A stretch of 7,686 bases of DNA from Burkholderiaceae bacterium (GTDB taxonomy: Bacteria; Pseudomonadota; Gammaproteobacteria; Burkholderiales; Burkholderiaceae_E), in contig JADJVQ010000108.1 in assembly GCA_016710525.1 (NCBI GenBank), forward strand, positions 1 through 7,686. Direction: 5' to 3'. Under the pieces are notes generated by a model. The model ran no database searches and was not told the origin of the DNA. It was given only the letters and a program-made list of their open reading frames with translations. Each line of letters begins with the position of its first letter. Position 1 is the stretch's first letter. Positions 1 to 6,613 of the stretch are shown here, in pieces. The position numbers and the translations under genes were made by a program.

Positions 1-382
1 CGCTGGTCCTGCGGATCCTTGACGCCCAGGAAGTGATGCACCTGCCCCGGCATCGGACCGAATCCGCCCATCTGCCACATCAGCCATTCGAGCACCGGCA
101 CGCGCTTGCGCAGATCGGCCGGCAGGAACTGGCCGGTCTTTTCGCCCAGATAGAGCAGGATCGCACCGGACTCGAATACGCTGATCGGTGCGCCGCCAGG
201 GCCTTGCGGGTCGAGGATCGCCGGGATCCGGTTGTTGGGGCTGATCTTCAGGAAGGCTTCGCCGAACTGCTCGCCCTCGCCGATGTCGATCGGGCGCACC
301 GCGTAGGGCAGGCCCATTTCTTCGAGGGCGACGCTGATCTTGCGGCCGTTGGGGTGTTCCAGGTGAAGAGTTCGATGGTCAT
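1..382 (-). CDS. yfcG: Glutathione S-transferase, YfcG-like disulfide-bond oxidoreductase (N-terminal part, runs off window)
   Basis: Reading the minus strand from the ATG at 382-380 gives about 127 residues before the left edge, of roughly 210-230 in the family. The thioredoxin-like N-terminal domain is clear: beta strand TIELFTW, then TPNG at residues 10-13 (the glutathione-contacting turn of nu-class enzymes such as E. coli YfcG), SPNNRIPAI at 48-56 with the cis-Pro at 54, and ESGAIL at 71-76, which binds the gamma-glutamyl group. The linker and start of the helical domain (WLMWQMGGFGPMPGQ) closely follow YfcG. By family knowledge such enzymes reduce disulfides with glutathione in the cytoplasm and lack the catalytic Cys/Ser/Tyr of other classes; here the usual position holds Thr-Pro-Asn. 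The gene follows the GGDEF-EAL gene on the same strand after 103 bp. A weak GGGA lies just upstream of the ATG. The C-terminal domain is not visible. Confidence 0.9.
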
Positions 383-431
383 CAGGGTCCCGGCATGGTG
401 AGCGGTGAGCGGAGCGCACGATACTGCAGGA

Positions 432-449
432 AGCCGGAGGATGCCGGCT
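432..449 (-). terminator. Small hairpin between the GGDEF-EAL gene and the GST gene
   Basis: AGCCGG (432-437) and CCGGCT (444-449) form a perfect 6-bp GC-rich stem with a 6-base loop, 36 bp beyond the stop codon of the GGDEF-EAL gene. No T-run follows on the minus strand, so this is not a textbook intrinsic terminator. It may weaken read-through into the GST gene or mean nothing. The rest of the 383-485 gap shows no convincing promoter. Confidence 0.25.
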
Positions 450-485
450 GCGCTGTTTCAGTCCCGATGACCCGCGTACCGCCAG

Positions 486-3400
486 TCAGGCCTGTGCCAG
501 CGCGTCGGGCACTTCGGCCCGACTGGCAATCCACCCCGGCAGTGCCTGCGCCGGCATCGGGCGGGCGAACAGGAAGCCCTGCAGCTCGTCGCATCCGGCC
601 TCCCTCAGCAGCACCGCCTCGGCTTCGCGCTCGACTCCTTCGGCAACCACCGTCAGGCCCAGGGTATGCCCGAGACCGATGATGGCCATCGTGATCGCGC
701 GGTCGGTGGGGTCGCCCAGCATGTCGTGCACGAACGAGCGGTCGATCTTGAGCTGATCGATCGGGAATCGGTTGAGGTAGGCCAGGCTCGAATAGCCGGT
801 GCCGAAGTCGTCGATGGCGAGCTTCACGCCGAGCGCCCGCAGCGCATGCATCTGGCGCAGGTTGTCCTCGGCGTCCTCCATCACCATCGATTCGGTCAGC
901 TCCAGCACCAGCGTGCCCTGGCGGACCTGGTGGCGGCGCAGGCAGGCCGCCACCTGCTCGACCAGGCCGCTTTCCTTGAGCTGGACGGCCGACAGATTGA
1001 TCGAGACACCGAACTCGGGCAGGCCCTGCGCCCGCCAGCTCCCGATCTGGCGGCACGCCTCCTCGATGACCCAGGCGCCGATCGGCACGATCAGGCCGCT
1101 CTCTTCGGCGGCCGCGATGAACTCGCCAGGCGCCACCACGCCGCGTTCCGGATGATTCCAGCGCAGCAGCCCCTCGACGCCGGCCAGCACGCCACCGCAG
1201 GCCGCCACGCGCGGCTGCCAGTGCAGCACGAACTCGCGGCGCTCGAGCGCCTGCCGCAGGCTGGCGGCCAGATGCAGGCGCGCCTGTGCACGCTCGGTCA
1301 TTTCGGCGGTGAAGAACTGGGCACCGTCGCGGCCCAGCGCCTTGGCCTGATACATCGCCGTGTCGGCGTGACGCATCAGGGCGTCGATGTCCTGCGCGTC
1401 GTCCGGAAACATCGCGATGCCCACGCTGCACGAGACATGCAGGTCAGCCCCGTCCACGTGGTGGGGCTGGCGGATCAGCGGAATCAGCCGCCGCTGGACG
1501 AGCTGGGCCACCTCGGATGCGTCGGCCACCGCGTTGATCAGCACGACGAATTCGTCGCCGCCCAGCCGGCTGACGGTATCCCCGGGACGCACCGCCTCGA
1601 GCAGCCGCCGCGAAACGGAACGCAGCAGCCCATCGCCGATGTGATGGCCGAGCGAGTCGTTGATGTCCTTGAATCGATCGAGATCGATGAACAGCACCGC
1701 CAGGCGCTCGCCGCTGAGGACAGCCTGCTGCACGGCCTGGCGCAGCCGCTCGGTGTACAGAGCCCGGTTGGGCAGTTCGGTGAGCACGTCGTGGTCCGCC
1801 AGGAAGCGGATGCGTTCTTCGCTCTTCTTGCGGTCGCTGATGTCGATCGAGGTCAGGATGTAGTGCGACAGCCCGGCCTGGCCGCTCTGCGAGTGCCGCA
1901 CCGTGCTGGCCATCAGCCAGGCCGGATATTCTGACCCGTCGCGCCGGCGGATCATCACCTCTCCCTGCCAGGTGCCGCGCGATGCCGCCATCGCCCACAA
2001 GCCATCGAACTGGGATTCGCGCGACTCCCCGCCCAGCAGCGCCCCGGGACGCTCGCCGATCACGTCCTGCAGGTCATAACCGGTGGCACGCGAGAACGCC
2101 TGGTTGGCGCTGAGCACGCGGCGATCGGCATCGACGATCAGGATGCCTTCGCTGGACGCCTCGAAGACCTTGGCCCACAGTTCGAGCCGGCGCTCCATCA
2201 GCTTCAAGTGGTTGATGGGAGTGAACGCAGTGAGCACCGCGTCCTGTCCCTGGAAGTTCACCCGCCGCGCCGACAAGACCGCCCACGCCGGCTCGCTGCC
2301 CGCGCGCCAGCGCACCTCGAACTCGTCGACCGCGCCGCGGTCGGCCAGGGCCTGGAAGAAGCGCACCCGCACCGGGGCTTCCAGCCCGGCTTTCCAGGGA
2401 TCGGTCCGATGTCCGTTCAGCCAGGCTTCGGCGGGCGGATTGGCATGCAGGACTTCGTGGCCCGGAATCGAGGTGACGACCAGCGGGATCGGCGTGGACT
2501 CCACCAGGGCGCGCTGCGCGTCGGCGGCACGCGCCGACGCGGCGAGCTCCTTCTGGCTCTCACGCTCGCGATCGAGCTGCTCGAGCATGTCGTTGAACGC
2601 CGCCACCAGACGGCCGATCTCGTCGCTGCTATGCCAGCTGGCCCGCAGCCGATGATCACCGGTGCGCCTGACGGTATCGGCGACGCCCGACAAGTGGCGC
2701 AGCGGACCGGCAATCTGGCGGGCCACGAAGGTCACCACGCCCAGGATCGCGATCAGCAGGGTGAGCGCGGTGCCCAGATGCAGCCACATCCGCCGATACA
2801 GCCCATCGATTCGATTGGCGAGCAGCCGGTCGAGCTCGACATTGGCGCCGCTCCAGGAACGCTGCAGCGCGTCGATCGAACTGGCTTGTGCCGCACGGAC
2901 CGCCGCCAGCCCCGCGGGTGAGGCGCCCTCGTCGATCAGCCGGCGCGAGGACTGGCGAAACGCTTCGATCGCGCCGGCGAGCTGCCGATGCAATGGCCGC
3001 AGCGCGGCACTCAGCGGCGCGCCTCCCGCCGCATAGGCCTCGGCGTGATCGGCACCGACACCCTGCACGGTCGCATCGAGCCGGCCCTCGAAGATCAGGT
3101 ACTGGGTGCGGGCATCCGCCCCCGGCAGACCAGGCGTCTTCTTCCCGGCATGCAGCTGGCTCACGATGCCATTGAGCAGCTCCAGCAGTTCGGGATAACG
3201 AAGCACGATCAGCGACATCGTGTAGTAGCTGTCCAGATCGGGGTCGAGAATCAGATTGGACTGATTGCCCACCCGGGTCAGCAGGTCGCGCCCTCGGGCC
3301 AACGCATTGGCCGTCAGCGCAGCCAGTGCCGGATCGCCCGGAACCGCCCGATCGGCTTCGGCAAGGCGCTGCATCGCGGCCAGCACGCTCTGGCTGGACT

Positions 3401-3707
3401 CTCCAGTCTGCAGACCGGCGCCGTGCGCCACCTCGGCATTGAGCACCGCACTGCGCTGCGGCGCGAGGCTCGCGCGGCCTTCCGGCTGTCCGGCCGCCAG
3501 CCGCGCGACATCGACCAGGCTGTCCCGTACCGCCACCACATAGGCGTTGCCCTGGACCTCTTTTCGTGCGAAGTCGATCGCGAGGAATTTTTCGTTGATC
3601 AGGATGCCGCTGACGTAGATCACCGCGGTCAGATCGAGCAGGTAGATCAGCATCAGCTTGCGGCCGACACTCAGGCGGGCGAGCGTTCGCGAGAACAGCT
3701 TGGGCAT
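486..3707 (-). CDS. Membrane-bound diguanylate cyclase/phosphodiesterase (sensor-HAMP-PAS-PAS-GGDEF-EAL)
   Basis: The 1073-residue product (numbered from ATG 3707) makes and/or degrades cyclic di-GMP at the inner membrane. Transmembrane helix 1 is at about 18-37 and helix 2 at 309-329; the roughly 270 residues between them form a helical periplasmic sensor with a NLILDPDLDSYYTM stretch at 151-164. HAMP follows (about 330-382), then a weak PAS-like region (about 396-500) and a clear PAS/PAC (about 507-628). The GGDEF domain (about 636-796) has an intact GGDEF at 716-720 and an inhibitory-site RxxD (RPGD, 707-710) five residues before it. The EAL domain (about 809-1052) has EGL in place of EAL, with Glu845, Asn904, Glu936, Asp966/Asp967 (DDFGTGYS), Lys987, Glu1023 and Gln1043 all kept, so hydrolysis is expected. 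Both activities look possible; which dominates cannot be read from sequence. A GTG at 3734 would add nine residues but has no good ribosome binding site. It lies 190 bp downstream of the decarboxylase genes on the same strand, with no functional link visible. Confidence 0.95.
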   Translation of the reverse strand: MPKLFSRTLARLSVGRKLMLIYLLDLTAVIYVSGILINEKFLAIDFARKEVQGNAYVVAVRDSLVDVARLAAGQPEGRASLAPQRSAVLNAEVAHGAGLQTGESSQSVLAAMQRLAEADRAVPGDPALAALTANALARGRDLLTRVGNQSNLILDPDLDSYYTMSLIVLRYPELLELLNGIVSQLHAGKKTPGLPGADARTQYLIFEGRLDATVQGVGADHAEAYAAGGAPLSAALRPLHRQLAGAIEAFRQSSRRLIDEGASPAGLAAVRAAQASSIDALQRSWSGANVELDRLLANRIDGLYRRMWLHLGTALTLLIAILGVVTFVARQIAGPLRHLSGVADTVRRTGDHRLRASWHSSDEIGRLVAAFNDMLEQLDRERESQKELAASARAADAQRALVESTPIPLVVTSIPGHEVLHANPPAEAWLNGHRTDPWKAGLEAPVRVRFFQALADRGAVDEFEVRWRAGSEPAWAVLSARRVNFQGQDAVLTAFTPINHLKLMERRLELWAKVFEASSEGILIVDADRRVLSANQAFSRATGYDLQDVIGERPGALLGGESRESQFDGLWAMAASRGTWQGEVMIRRRDGSEYPAWLMASTVRHSQSGQAGLSHYILTSIDISDRKKSEERIRFLADHDVLTELPNRALYTERLRQAVQQAVLSGERLAVLFIDLDRFKDINDSLGHHIGDGLLRSVSRRLLEAVRPGDTVSRLGGDEFVVLINAVADASEVAQLVQRRLIPLIRQPHHVDGADLHVSCSVGIAMFPDDAQDIDALMRHADTAMYQAKALGRDGAQFFTAEMTERAQARLHLAASLRQALERREFVLHWQPRVAACGGVLAGVEGLLRWNHPERGVVAPGEFIAAAEESGLIVPIGAWVIEEACRQIGSWRAQGLPEFGVSINLSAVQLKESGLVEQVAACLRRHQVRQGTLVLELTESMVMEDAEDNLRQMHALRALGVKLAIDDFGTGYSSLAYLNRFPIDQLKIDRSFVHDMLGDPTDRAITMAIIGLGHTLGLTVVAEGVEREAEAVLLREAGCDELQGFLFARPMPAQALPGWIASRAEVPDALAQA

Positions 3708-3713
3708 GTCGAG

Positions 3714-3719
3714 CCTTCC
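3714..3719 (-). promoter_or_regulatory. Ribosome binding site fixing the GGDEF-EAL start
   Basis: On the minus strand GGAAGG lies six bases before the ATG at 3707. The upstream in-frame GTG at 3734 has only a poor purine match before it, and the GGAAGG would then lie inside the gene. This favours the shorter 1073-residue protein. Confidence 0.65.
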
Positions 3720-3840
3720 GGTCGGGTTCGCCACGCGGGAAATCAGCCTGAACTATGCTGCGGCGCAATAGGCTTCTTCGGCAATGCCGCTCAAACCTTG
3801 AGGGGAATGCCCCGCCGAGCCCTGGCACGCCAGGCCGCCA

Positions 3841-3885
3841 GGCGGCATCGATGCGGCCGCGGACGCTCGAGCGGCGCTCCGCCGC
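3841..3885. repeat. Cluster of short palindromes after the decarboxylase operon
   Basis: Three inverted repeats lie within 45 bp just beyond the beta-subunit stop codon: GCGGCG-CTC-CGCCGC at 3871-3885 (6-bp stem, 3-base loop), the perfect palindrome CGCTCGAGCG at 3864-3873 (overlapping the first), and an imperfect palindrome centred on GCATCGATGC at 3845-3854 with GGC/GCC flanks. No T-run follows on either strand. They may act in transcription termination or transcript 3'-end protection for the decarboxylase operon; in DNA this GC-rich short palindromes also arise by chance. Confidence 0.3.
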
Positions 3886-3896
3886 CGCGGACCCGC

Positions 3897-4508
3897 CTAT
3901 CGGCGCACGCCCATGCCCTGCATGAAGCGCTCCCTGATCCGGACCGGATCGCGGTCCGTGACCCCCTCGGGCGCGGCGTCATCGGTGCGAACGCCGATCA
4001 GCCACGGCCCGTCTTCGACGAGGGCCCGTTCGACGATCGCCTCGAACTCGGCCTCGTCGGCGACCCAGCCGGCGCGCGCGATCCCCGCGCCTTTGGCGAT
4101 CGCGACCAGGTCGACGCCATGGCTCGTGAGCGTCGGCTGTCCGCCGGTGATCTGGTAGACACCGTTGTCGAGGATGACGAGGACGAGGTTGCGGGCGCCG
4201 GCCATCGCGATGGTCCCCAATGCGCCGAGGTGCATCAGCATCGAGCCGTCGCCCTCCAGCGCGATGACGCGCCGTTCGGGCTGGGCCAGGGCCACGCCGA
4301 GTGCGATCGACGGCGCCAGTCCCATGCTGCCCAGCATGTAGAAATTCTGCGGCCGCTGGCCGCTGGCCCACAGGTCGAAGTTCGTGTGTCCGATCCCGCC
4401 GATGACGGCCTCGTCGTGGTGCAGCCTGGCGACCAGCCTGCGCATCAGGTCGGCCCGATTCAGGCGCCTGGCCGCATCGCGGGTCGTGGATCCGAAGACC
4501 GGGATCAT
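3897..4508 (-). CDS. ThDP-dependent decarboxylase beta subunit (sulfopyruvate/phosphonopyruvate decarboxylase-like)
   Basis: This 203-residue protein is the diphosphate-binding (PP) half of a split thiamine-diphosphate 2-oxoacid decarboxylase. The ThDP/Mg motif is seen as GDGS at 86-89 followed by DN at 114-115, the spacing of the classic GDG-x26-28-N motif, and NGVYQITGGQPT (115-126) matches the segment after it in sulfopyruvate and phosphonopyruvate decarboxylases. The preceding GSMGLAPSIALGVAL (60-74) is also typical. The ATG at 4508 was chosen because it overlaps the alpha-subunit stop as ATGA and has a strong GGGAGGGG just before it; a longer reading from 4559 would add 17 low-complexity residues inside the alpha gene. 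The protein must pair with the alpha subunit encoded upstream to build the active site. No pepM, phosphonate, coenzyme M or aldehyde dehydrogenase gene is beside it, so the substrate is undetermined; annotation as ComE would be a family name only. Confidence 0.9.
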   Translation of the reverse strand: MIPVFGSTTRDAARRLNRADLMRRLVARLHHDEAVIGGIGHTNFDLWASGQRPQNFYMLGSMGLAPSIALGVALAQPERRVIALEGDGSMLMHLGALGTIAMAGARNLVLVILDNGVYQITGGQPTLTSHGVDLVAIAKGAGIARAGWVADEAEFEAIVERALVEDGPWLIGVRTDDAAPEGVTDRDPVRIRERFMQGMGVRR

Positions 4509-5053
4509 CGCGCCCCTCCCTGCGGCCGATTCGTCAGGAGCGGCGAAAGGATCAGGCACGCCGGCGCCTGGGTCGCGATCGCCTGCCTGATCGTGCGATC
4601 GACGATGAATTCCGCCTCGTCGAGGCGCTGAACGGTGTGGTGCTCGATGCCGAGCGTCTCGAGGATCGGGCGCAGGGTCCGGCAGACCAGCGCCTGTCCG
4701 AGCTGATGGTCACCCATCGTCCCGCGCTCGGACACCAGCATCAGCGCGGGGATCTGGTAACAGACGATCAGCGACGCGAGCACGTTGGGCAGTGTCGCGA
4801 ATCCGCTCGTCTGCATCAGCACGATGCCGCGCTTGCCTGCCATCCAGGCGCCCGCCACGATGCCCAGGCCCTCCTCCTCGCGCGCGACCGGCAGCAGGGT
4901 GAAGAACGGGTCCTGCGCCATCTGGCGGATGAGGGGAGCGAGCACCTTGTCGGGCACGTACGGGACGAACTCGACCTTGTTCGCCTTCAGGGTGTCGATG
5001 ACGATGCCGACCCATGCCGCGGTGGTCTCGTCATCCTTCGTCTGTGGAGCCAT
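4505..5053 (-). CDS. ThDP-dependent decarboxylase alpha subunit (sulfopyruvate/phosphonopyruvate decarboxylase-like)
   Basis: This 182-residue protein is the pyrimidine-binding (Pyr) half of the enzyme completed by the beta subunit. The signature region is VAREEEGLGIVAGAWMAGK (about 56-74), with the Glu cluster 59-61 providing the conserved Glu that activates the ThDP aminopyrimidine ring, followed by GIVLMQTSGFATLPNVLASL (76-95), which closely resembles the MQNSGxGN segment of ComD and phosphonopyruvate decarboxylase, with Thr and Phe-Ala replacing Asn and Leu-Gly. IPALMLVSERG (101-111) and a following GDHQ motif also fit the family. The ATG at 5053 is the first sensible start; the ribosome binding site is weak. 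It appears to be the first gene of a two-gene operon, with 156 bp between it and the decayed gene upstream. Related enzymes decarboxylate sulfopyruvate, phosphonopyruvate or similar 3-substituted pyruvates; which applies here is not shown. Confidence 0.9.
   Translation of the reverse strand: MAPQTKDDETTAAWVGIVIDTLKANKVEFVPYVPDKVLAPLIRQMAQDPFFTLLPVAREEEGLGIVAGAWMAGKRGIVLMQTSGFATLPNVLASLIVCYQIPALMLVSERGTMGDHQLGQALVCRTLRPILETLGIEHHTVQRLDEAEFIVDRTIRQAIATQAPACLILSPLLTNRPQGGAR
4513..4520 (-). promoter_or_regulatory. Ribosome binding site for the decarboxylase beta subunit
   Basis: GGGAGGGG on the minus strand, four bases before the ATG at 4508 and inside the last codons of the alpha gene. With the ATGA overlap it indicates translational coupling of the two subunits and decides the beta start. 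Confidence 0.7.
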
Positions 5054-5209
5054 GGTGTGTTACCGGAAGTCGGAGTTCGCGAGTCGGGGCGGACTGGCGC
5101 CCCTGCGGTCAACCCATTGCACGCAGACGACTGTACCTCACGCCGGACATCGCACCGAATCCCGGTCACAGACCTCGGATTGGCCTGACCTCCGGCACGA
5201 ACTCGGCGA

Positions 5210-5661
5210 TCAATGCGACAGCGCGATCGGAAAGTCCGGCACGGCTCCCGGCGTCAGAAACGATTCCGGCCCCGCGAATTCCATCTCTGGACCCCAGAGC
5301 CCAGAGATAGCGTGCGCGTTAGCCCGTGTTCCCGTCTGGAAGGACTCGTTGGTTCTGAAGGAAAAGCCGCCCTGCACGACATCATCGAAGCAGCAGGTAG
5401 TATTGATGCAGGCGGCCGGGTCTGGGCTGCTCACTGTCATGATGTTGTCGACCGGATTGGTGACTAAACCGGTGGCATCCGTGAATTCGGGAAGCCGAAT
5501 CGTGCGGTCGAGCTCGACGCGGATGACTTAGTACGGACTGGGCAAGCTCGCTACAGGATAAGGGGACCCGTTCACGCGCCGGTGACCTCGAACGTCAGGT
5601 CGAATGCTGTGGCGCCCACTGACGGCGAAGCGGCCGCCAGCAGGAGTATTGCGATACTGGA
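5210..5661 (-). pseudogene. Decayed gene for a small secreted protein (frameshift plus nonsense codon)
   Basis: Three minus-strand pieces read as one broken protein of about 148 residues. Piece 1 (about 5655-5575) is a signal-peptide-like segment, IAILLLAAASPSVGA, followed by TAFDLTFEVTGA, and then meets TGA at 5574-5572. Shifting by one base (one base missing near 5575) continues as VNGSPYPVASLPSPY to a TAA at 5530-5528. Past this stop the same frame stays open for 105 codons: VIRVELDRTIRLPEFTD, then a stretch with a Thr-Thr-Cys-Cys at about the start of the intact 76-codon part, ending in FPIALSH and TGA at 5212-5210. No ATG, GTG or TTG stands before the hydrophobic segment in its frame, although AAGGA at 5665-5669 could be an old ribosome binding site, so the start seems lost too. 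The downstream 76 codons (from ATG 5440) could still be a short ORF but lack a convincing ribosome binding site. I do not recognise the family. Export is inferred from the hydrophobic segment only. Confidence 0.55.
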
Positions 5662-5714
5662 GGTTCCTTGCGGGTGGTGCCGTAGATGCGCGCCCCGGCC
5701 CCTCGGCGATGTCG

Positions 5715-5729
5715 ATGACCCGGTGTCAT
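5715..5729. promoter_or_regulatory. Candidate LysR-type operator upstream of the CMD gene
   Basis: ATGAC-CCGGT-GTCAT is a perfect 5-bp inverted repeat with a 5-base spacer and has the T-N11-A form of LysR-type regulator sites. It lies 62 bp before the GTG start of the carboxymuconolactone-decarboxylase-family gene, and a possible -10 element TACAAT follows at 5733-5738; no good -35 is seen, as expected for an activator-dependent promoter. No regulator gene is in the window. The rest of 5662-5791 shows nothing else clear. Confidence 0.3.
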
Positions 5730-5780
5730 GAATACAATCGAAATGGCCGGCGACTGTACCCTGCCGACTACCACCTCAGC

Positions 5781-5787
5781 AGGAAGG
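5781..5787 (+). promoter_or_regulatory. Ribosome binding site for the CMD-family gene
   Basis: AGGAAGG ends four bases before the GTG at 5792 and supports this GTG as the start; no ATG in the same frame with a comparable site lies nearby. Confidence 0.65.
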
Positions 5788-5791
5788 CAAC

Positions 5792-6538
5792 GTGACTTCG
5801 AAAGCTCCCCACCCATCTGCCATCGAGAACGTCGACCGGTTGGAGTTTGCGACCGGTCGTGCGCTCTCGCTCCGAATCCGAGAATCAGTGGACGGCCGCG
5901 AACAGCTCAAAGGCCGCGACCGTTCGCTGGTACAGGTCGCCGTCCTCGCGGCTCACGGCTGGATCCCGGAGCTCGAACTCGCCACTCGCCGAGGCCTGGC
6001 CGAAGGCCTCAAAGCGACGGAACTGAGCGAAACCTTGCTGCACGTCGCGGCCTACGGCGGAATACCCAGCGCAAACCTCGCAGCCGCATGCATTGCGCAG
6101 GTTCTTACCGACGAACGCATCCCGCTTTCGGTCGAAACAGAACCCCTCGCCGACAAGTCGCAGGCGGAAATCGACCAGGACGGGACCGCCGTCTTGAGCA
6201 TGCTGTCAGGTCGACCCGCCATGCCTCCGGCAGACCTTCTCAAAAGGCTCATGAGCCGATACGCAGGGGTCGGCGAACTCGCAGTCCGATGGGCGTTCGG
6301 TCAAGTCTGGAGCCGCACACAACTGTCACGTCGCGATCGATCGCTGGTCGTGATCTCCATTCTCGGTTCGTGGCGGCTTGCAGAGGAACTGGCCGTTCAT
6401 GTTCCTGGCGGTCTGAGGCACGGGCTGAACAAAACCGAAATCGAGGAGATCATGACTGAGCTTTCTCTGCTGTGCGGCATTCCGACCGGAATCGAGGGCA
6501 TGCGTGCGGCACGGGCGGCATTCGCCGCTTTCGGGTGA
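5792..6538 (+). CDS. Carboxymuconolactone decarboxylase family protein with two CMD domains
   Basis: The 248-residue protein holds two copies of the all-helical CMD fold. Copy 1 (about 40-105) reads GRDRSLVQVAVLAAHG, then RRGLAEGLKATELSETLLHVAAYGGIPSAN; copy 2 (about 180-246) reads RRDRSLVVISILGSW, then GGLRHGLNKTEIEEIMTELSLLCGIPTGIEG. The halves align at an offset near 139 residues. The RDRSLV start, the GL-K-E helix and the Y/C-GIP turn match PcaC (4-carboxymuconolactone decarboxylase of the protocatechuate branch of the beta-ketoadipate pathway). The CxxC of AhpD-type peroxidases is absent, so peroxidase activity is unlikely. Double-domain members are common near organic-acid catabolic genes and most have no known substrate; true PcaC is about half this length, so I give no symbol. 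It starts with GTG after a strong ribosome binding site. It converges on the leuD-type gene with a 75-bp gap. Its DNA looks a little less GC-rich than the flanking genes. Confidence 0.88.
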   Translation: MTSKAPHPSAIENVDRLEFATGRALSLRIRESVDGREQLKGRDRSLVQVAVLAAHGWIPELELATRRGLAEGLKATELSETLLHVAAYGGIPSANLAAACIAQVLTDERIPLSVETEPLADKSQAEIDQDGTAVLSMLSGRPAMPPADLLKRLMSRYAGVGELAVRWAFGQVWSRTQLSRRDRSLVVISILGSWRLAEELAVHVPGGLRHGLNKTEIEEIMTELSLLCGIPTGIEGMRAARAAFAAFG

Positions 6539-6563
6539 CCGGAGAGTGGATCGCAAAACCGTC

Positions 6564-6584
6564 CCGCGACTGCAAAGGTTGCGG
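6564..6584. terminator. Candidate terminator hairpin between convergent genes
   Basis: CCGCGAC (6564-6570) pairs with GTTGCGG (6578-6584) over seven bp including one G-T pair, with a 7-base loop. It lies 25 bp beyond the CMD-family stop and 30 bp beyond the leuD-type stop, where a shared terminator is expected. Neither side has a T-run, so efficiency is doubtful. A second stem, ACCTG (6603-6607) with CAGGT (6615-6619), overlaps the leuD-type stop. Confidence 0.35.
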
Positions 6585-6613
6585 CTCCGAGGCGGCACGC
6601 GTACCTGGCGTGC

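Noticed and set aside
394..410. Short tandem repeat GAGCGGT/GAGCGGA before the GST gene
   Set aside because: Only two 6-7 base units; too short to be more than chance.
666..1934. 422-codon open frame on the plus strand
   Set aside because: Entirely antisense to the EAL and GGDEF domains, whose motifs are intact; low-complexity composition and no ribosome binding site.
2656..3828. 390-codon open frame on the minus strand upstream of and overlapping the GGDEF-EAL gene
   Set aside because: Alternate-frame shadow with Arg- and Gly-rich sequence; the other frame carries the transmembrane, HAMP and sensor signatures.
4509..4559. Upstream start for the decarboxylase beta subunit
   Set aside because: It would add 17 residues of Ala/Gly/Asp-rich sequence inside the alpha gene, whereas the ATG at 4508 has GGGAGGGG and a typical ATGA overlap.
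2988..4631. 547-codon open frame on the plus strand
   Set aside because: It lies antisense to the GGDEF-EAL gene and both decarboxylase genes and crosses their boundary; its product is Arg/Gln/His-rich without any family motif, as expected for an antisense frame in GC-rich DNA.
5054..5209. Promoter for the decarboxylase operon (TTGACC and TACAGT elements on the minus strand)
   Set aside because: The two boxes are not at a workable spacing from each other and neither has a matching partner, so no promoter is called.
4785..5531. 248-codon open frame on the plus strand across the alpha-subunit start and the gap
   Set aside because: Mostly antisense to the decarboxylase alpha gene and to the decayed secreted-protein frames; no motif and no upstream ribosome binding site.
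5728..6459. 243-codon open frame on the plus strand over the CMD gene
   Set aside because: Arg/Pro-rich shadow frame; the CMD frame has two recognisable domains and a strong ribosome binding site.
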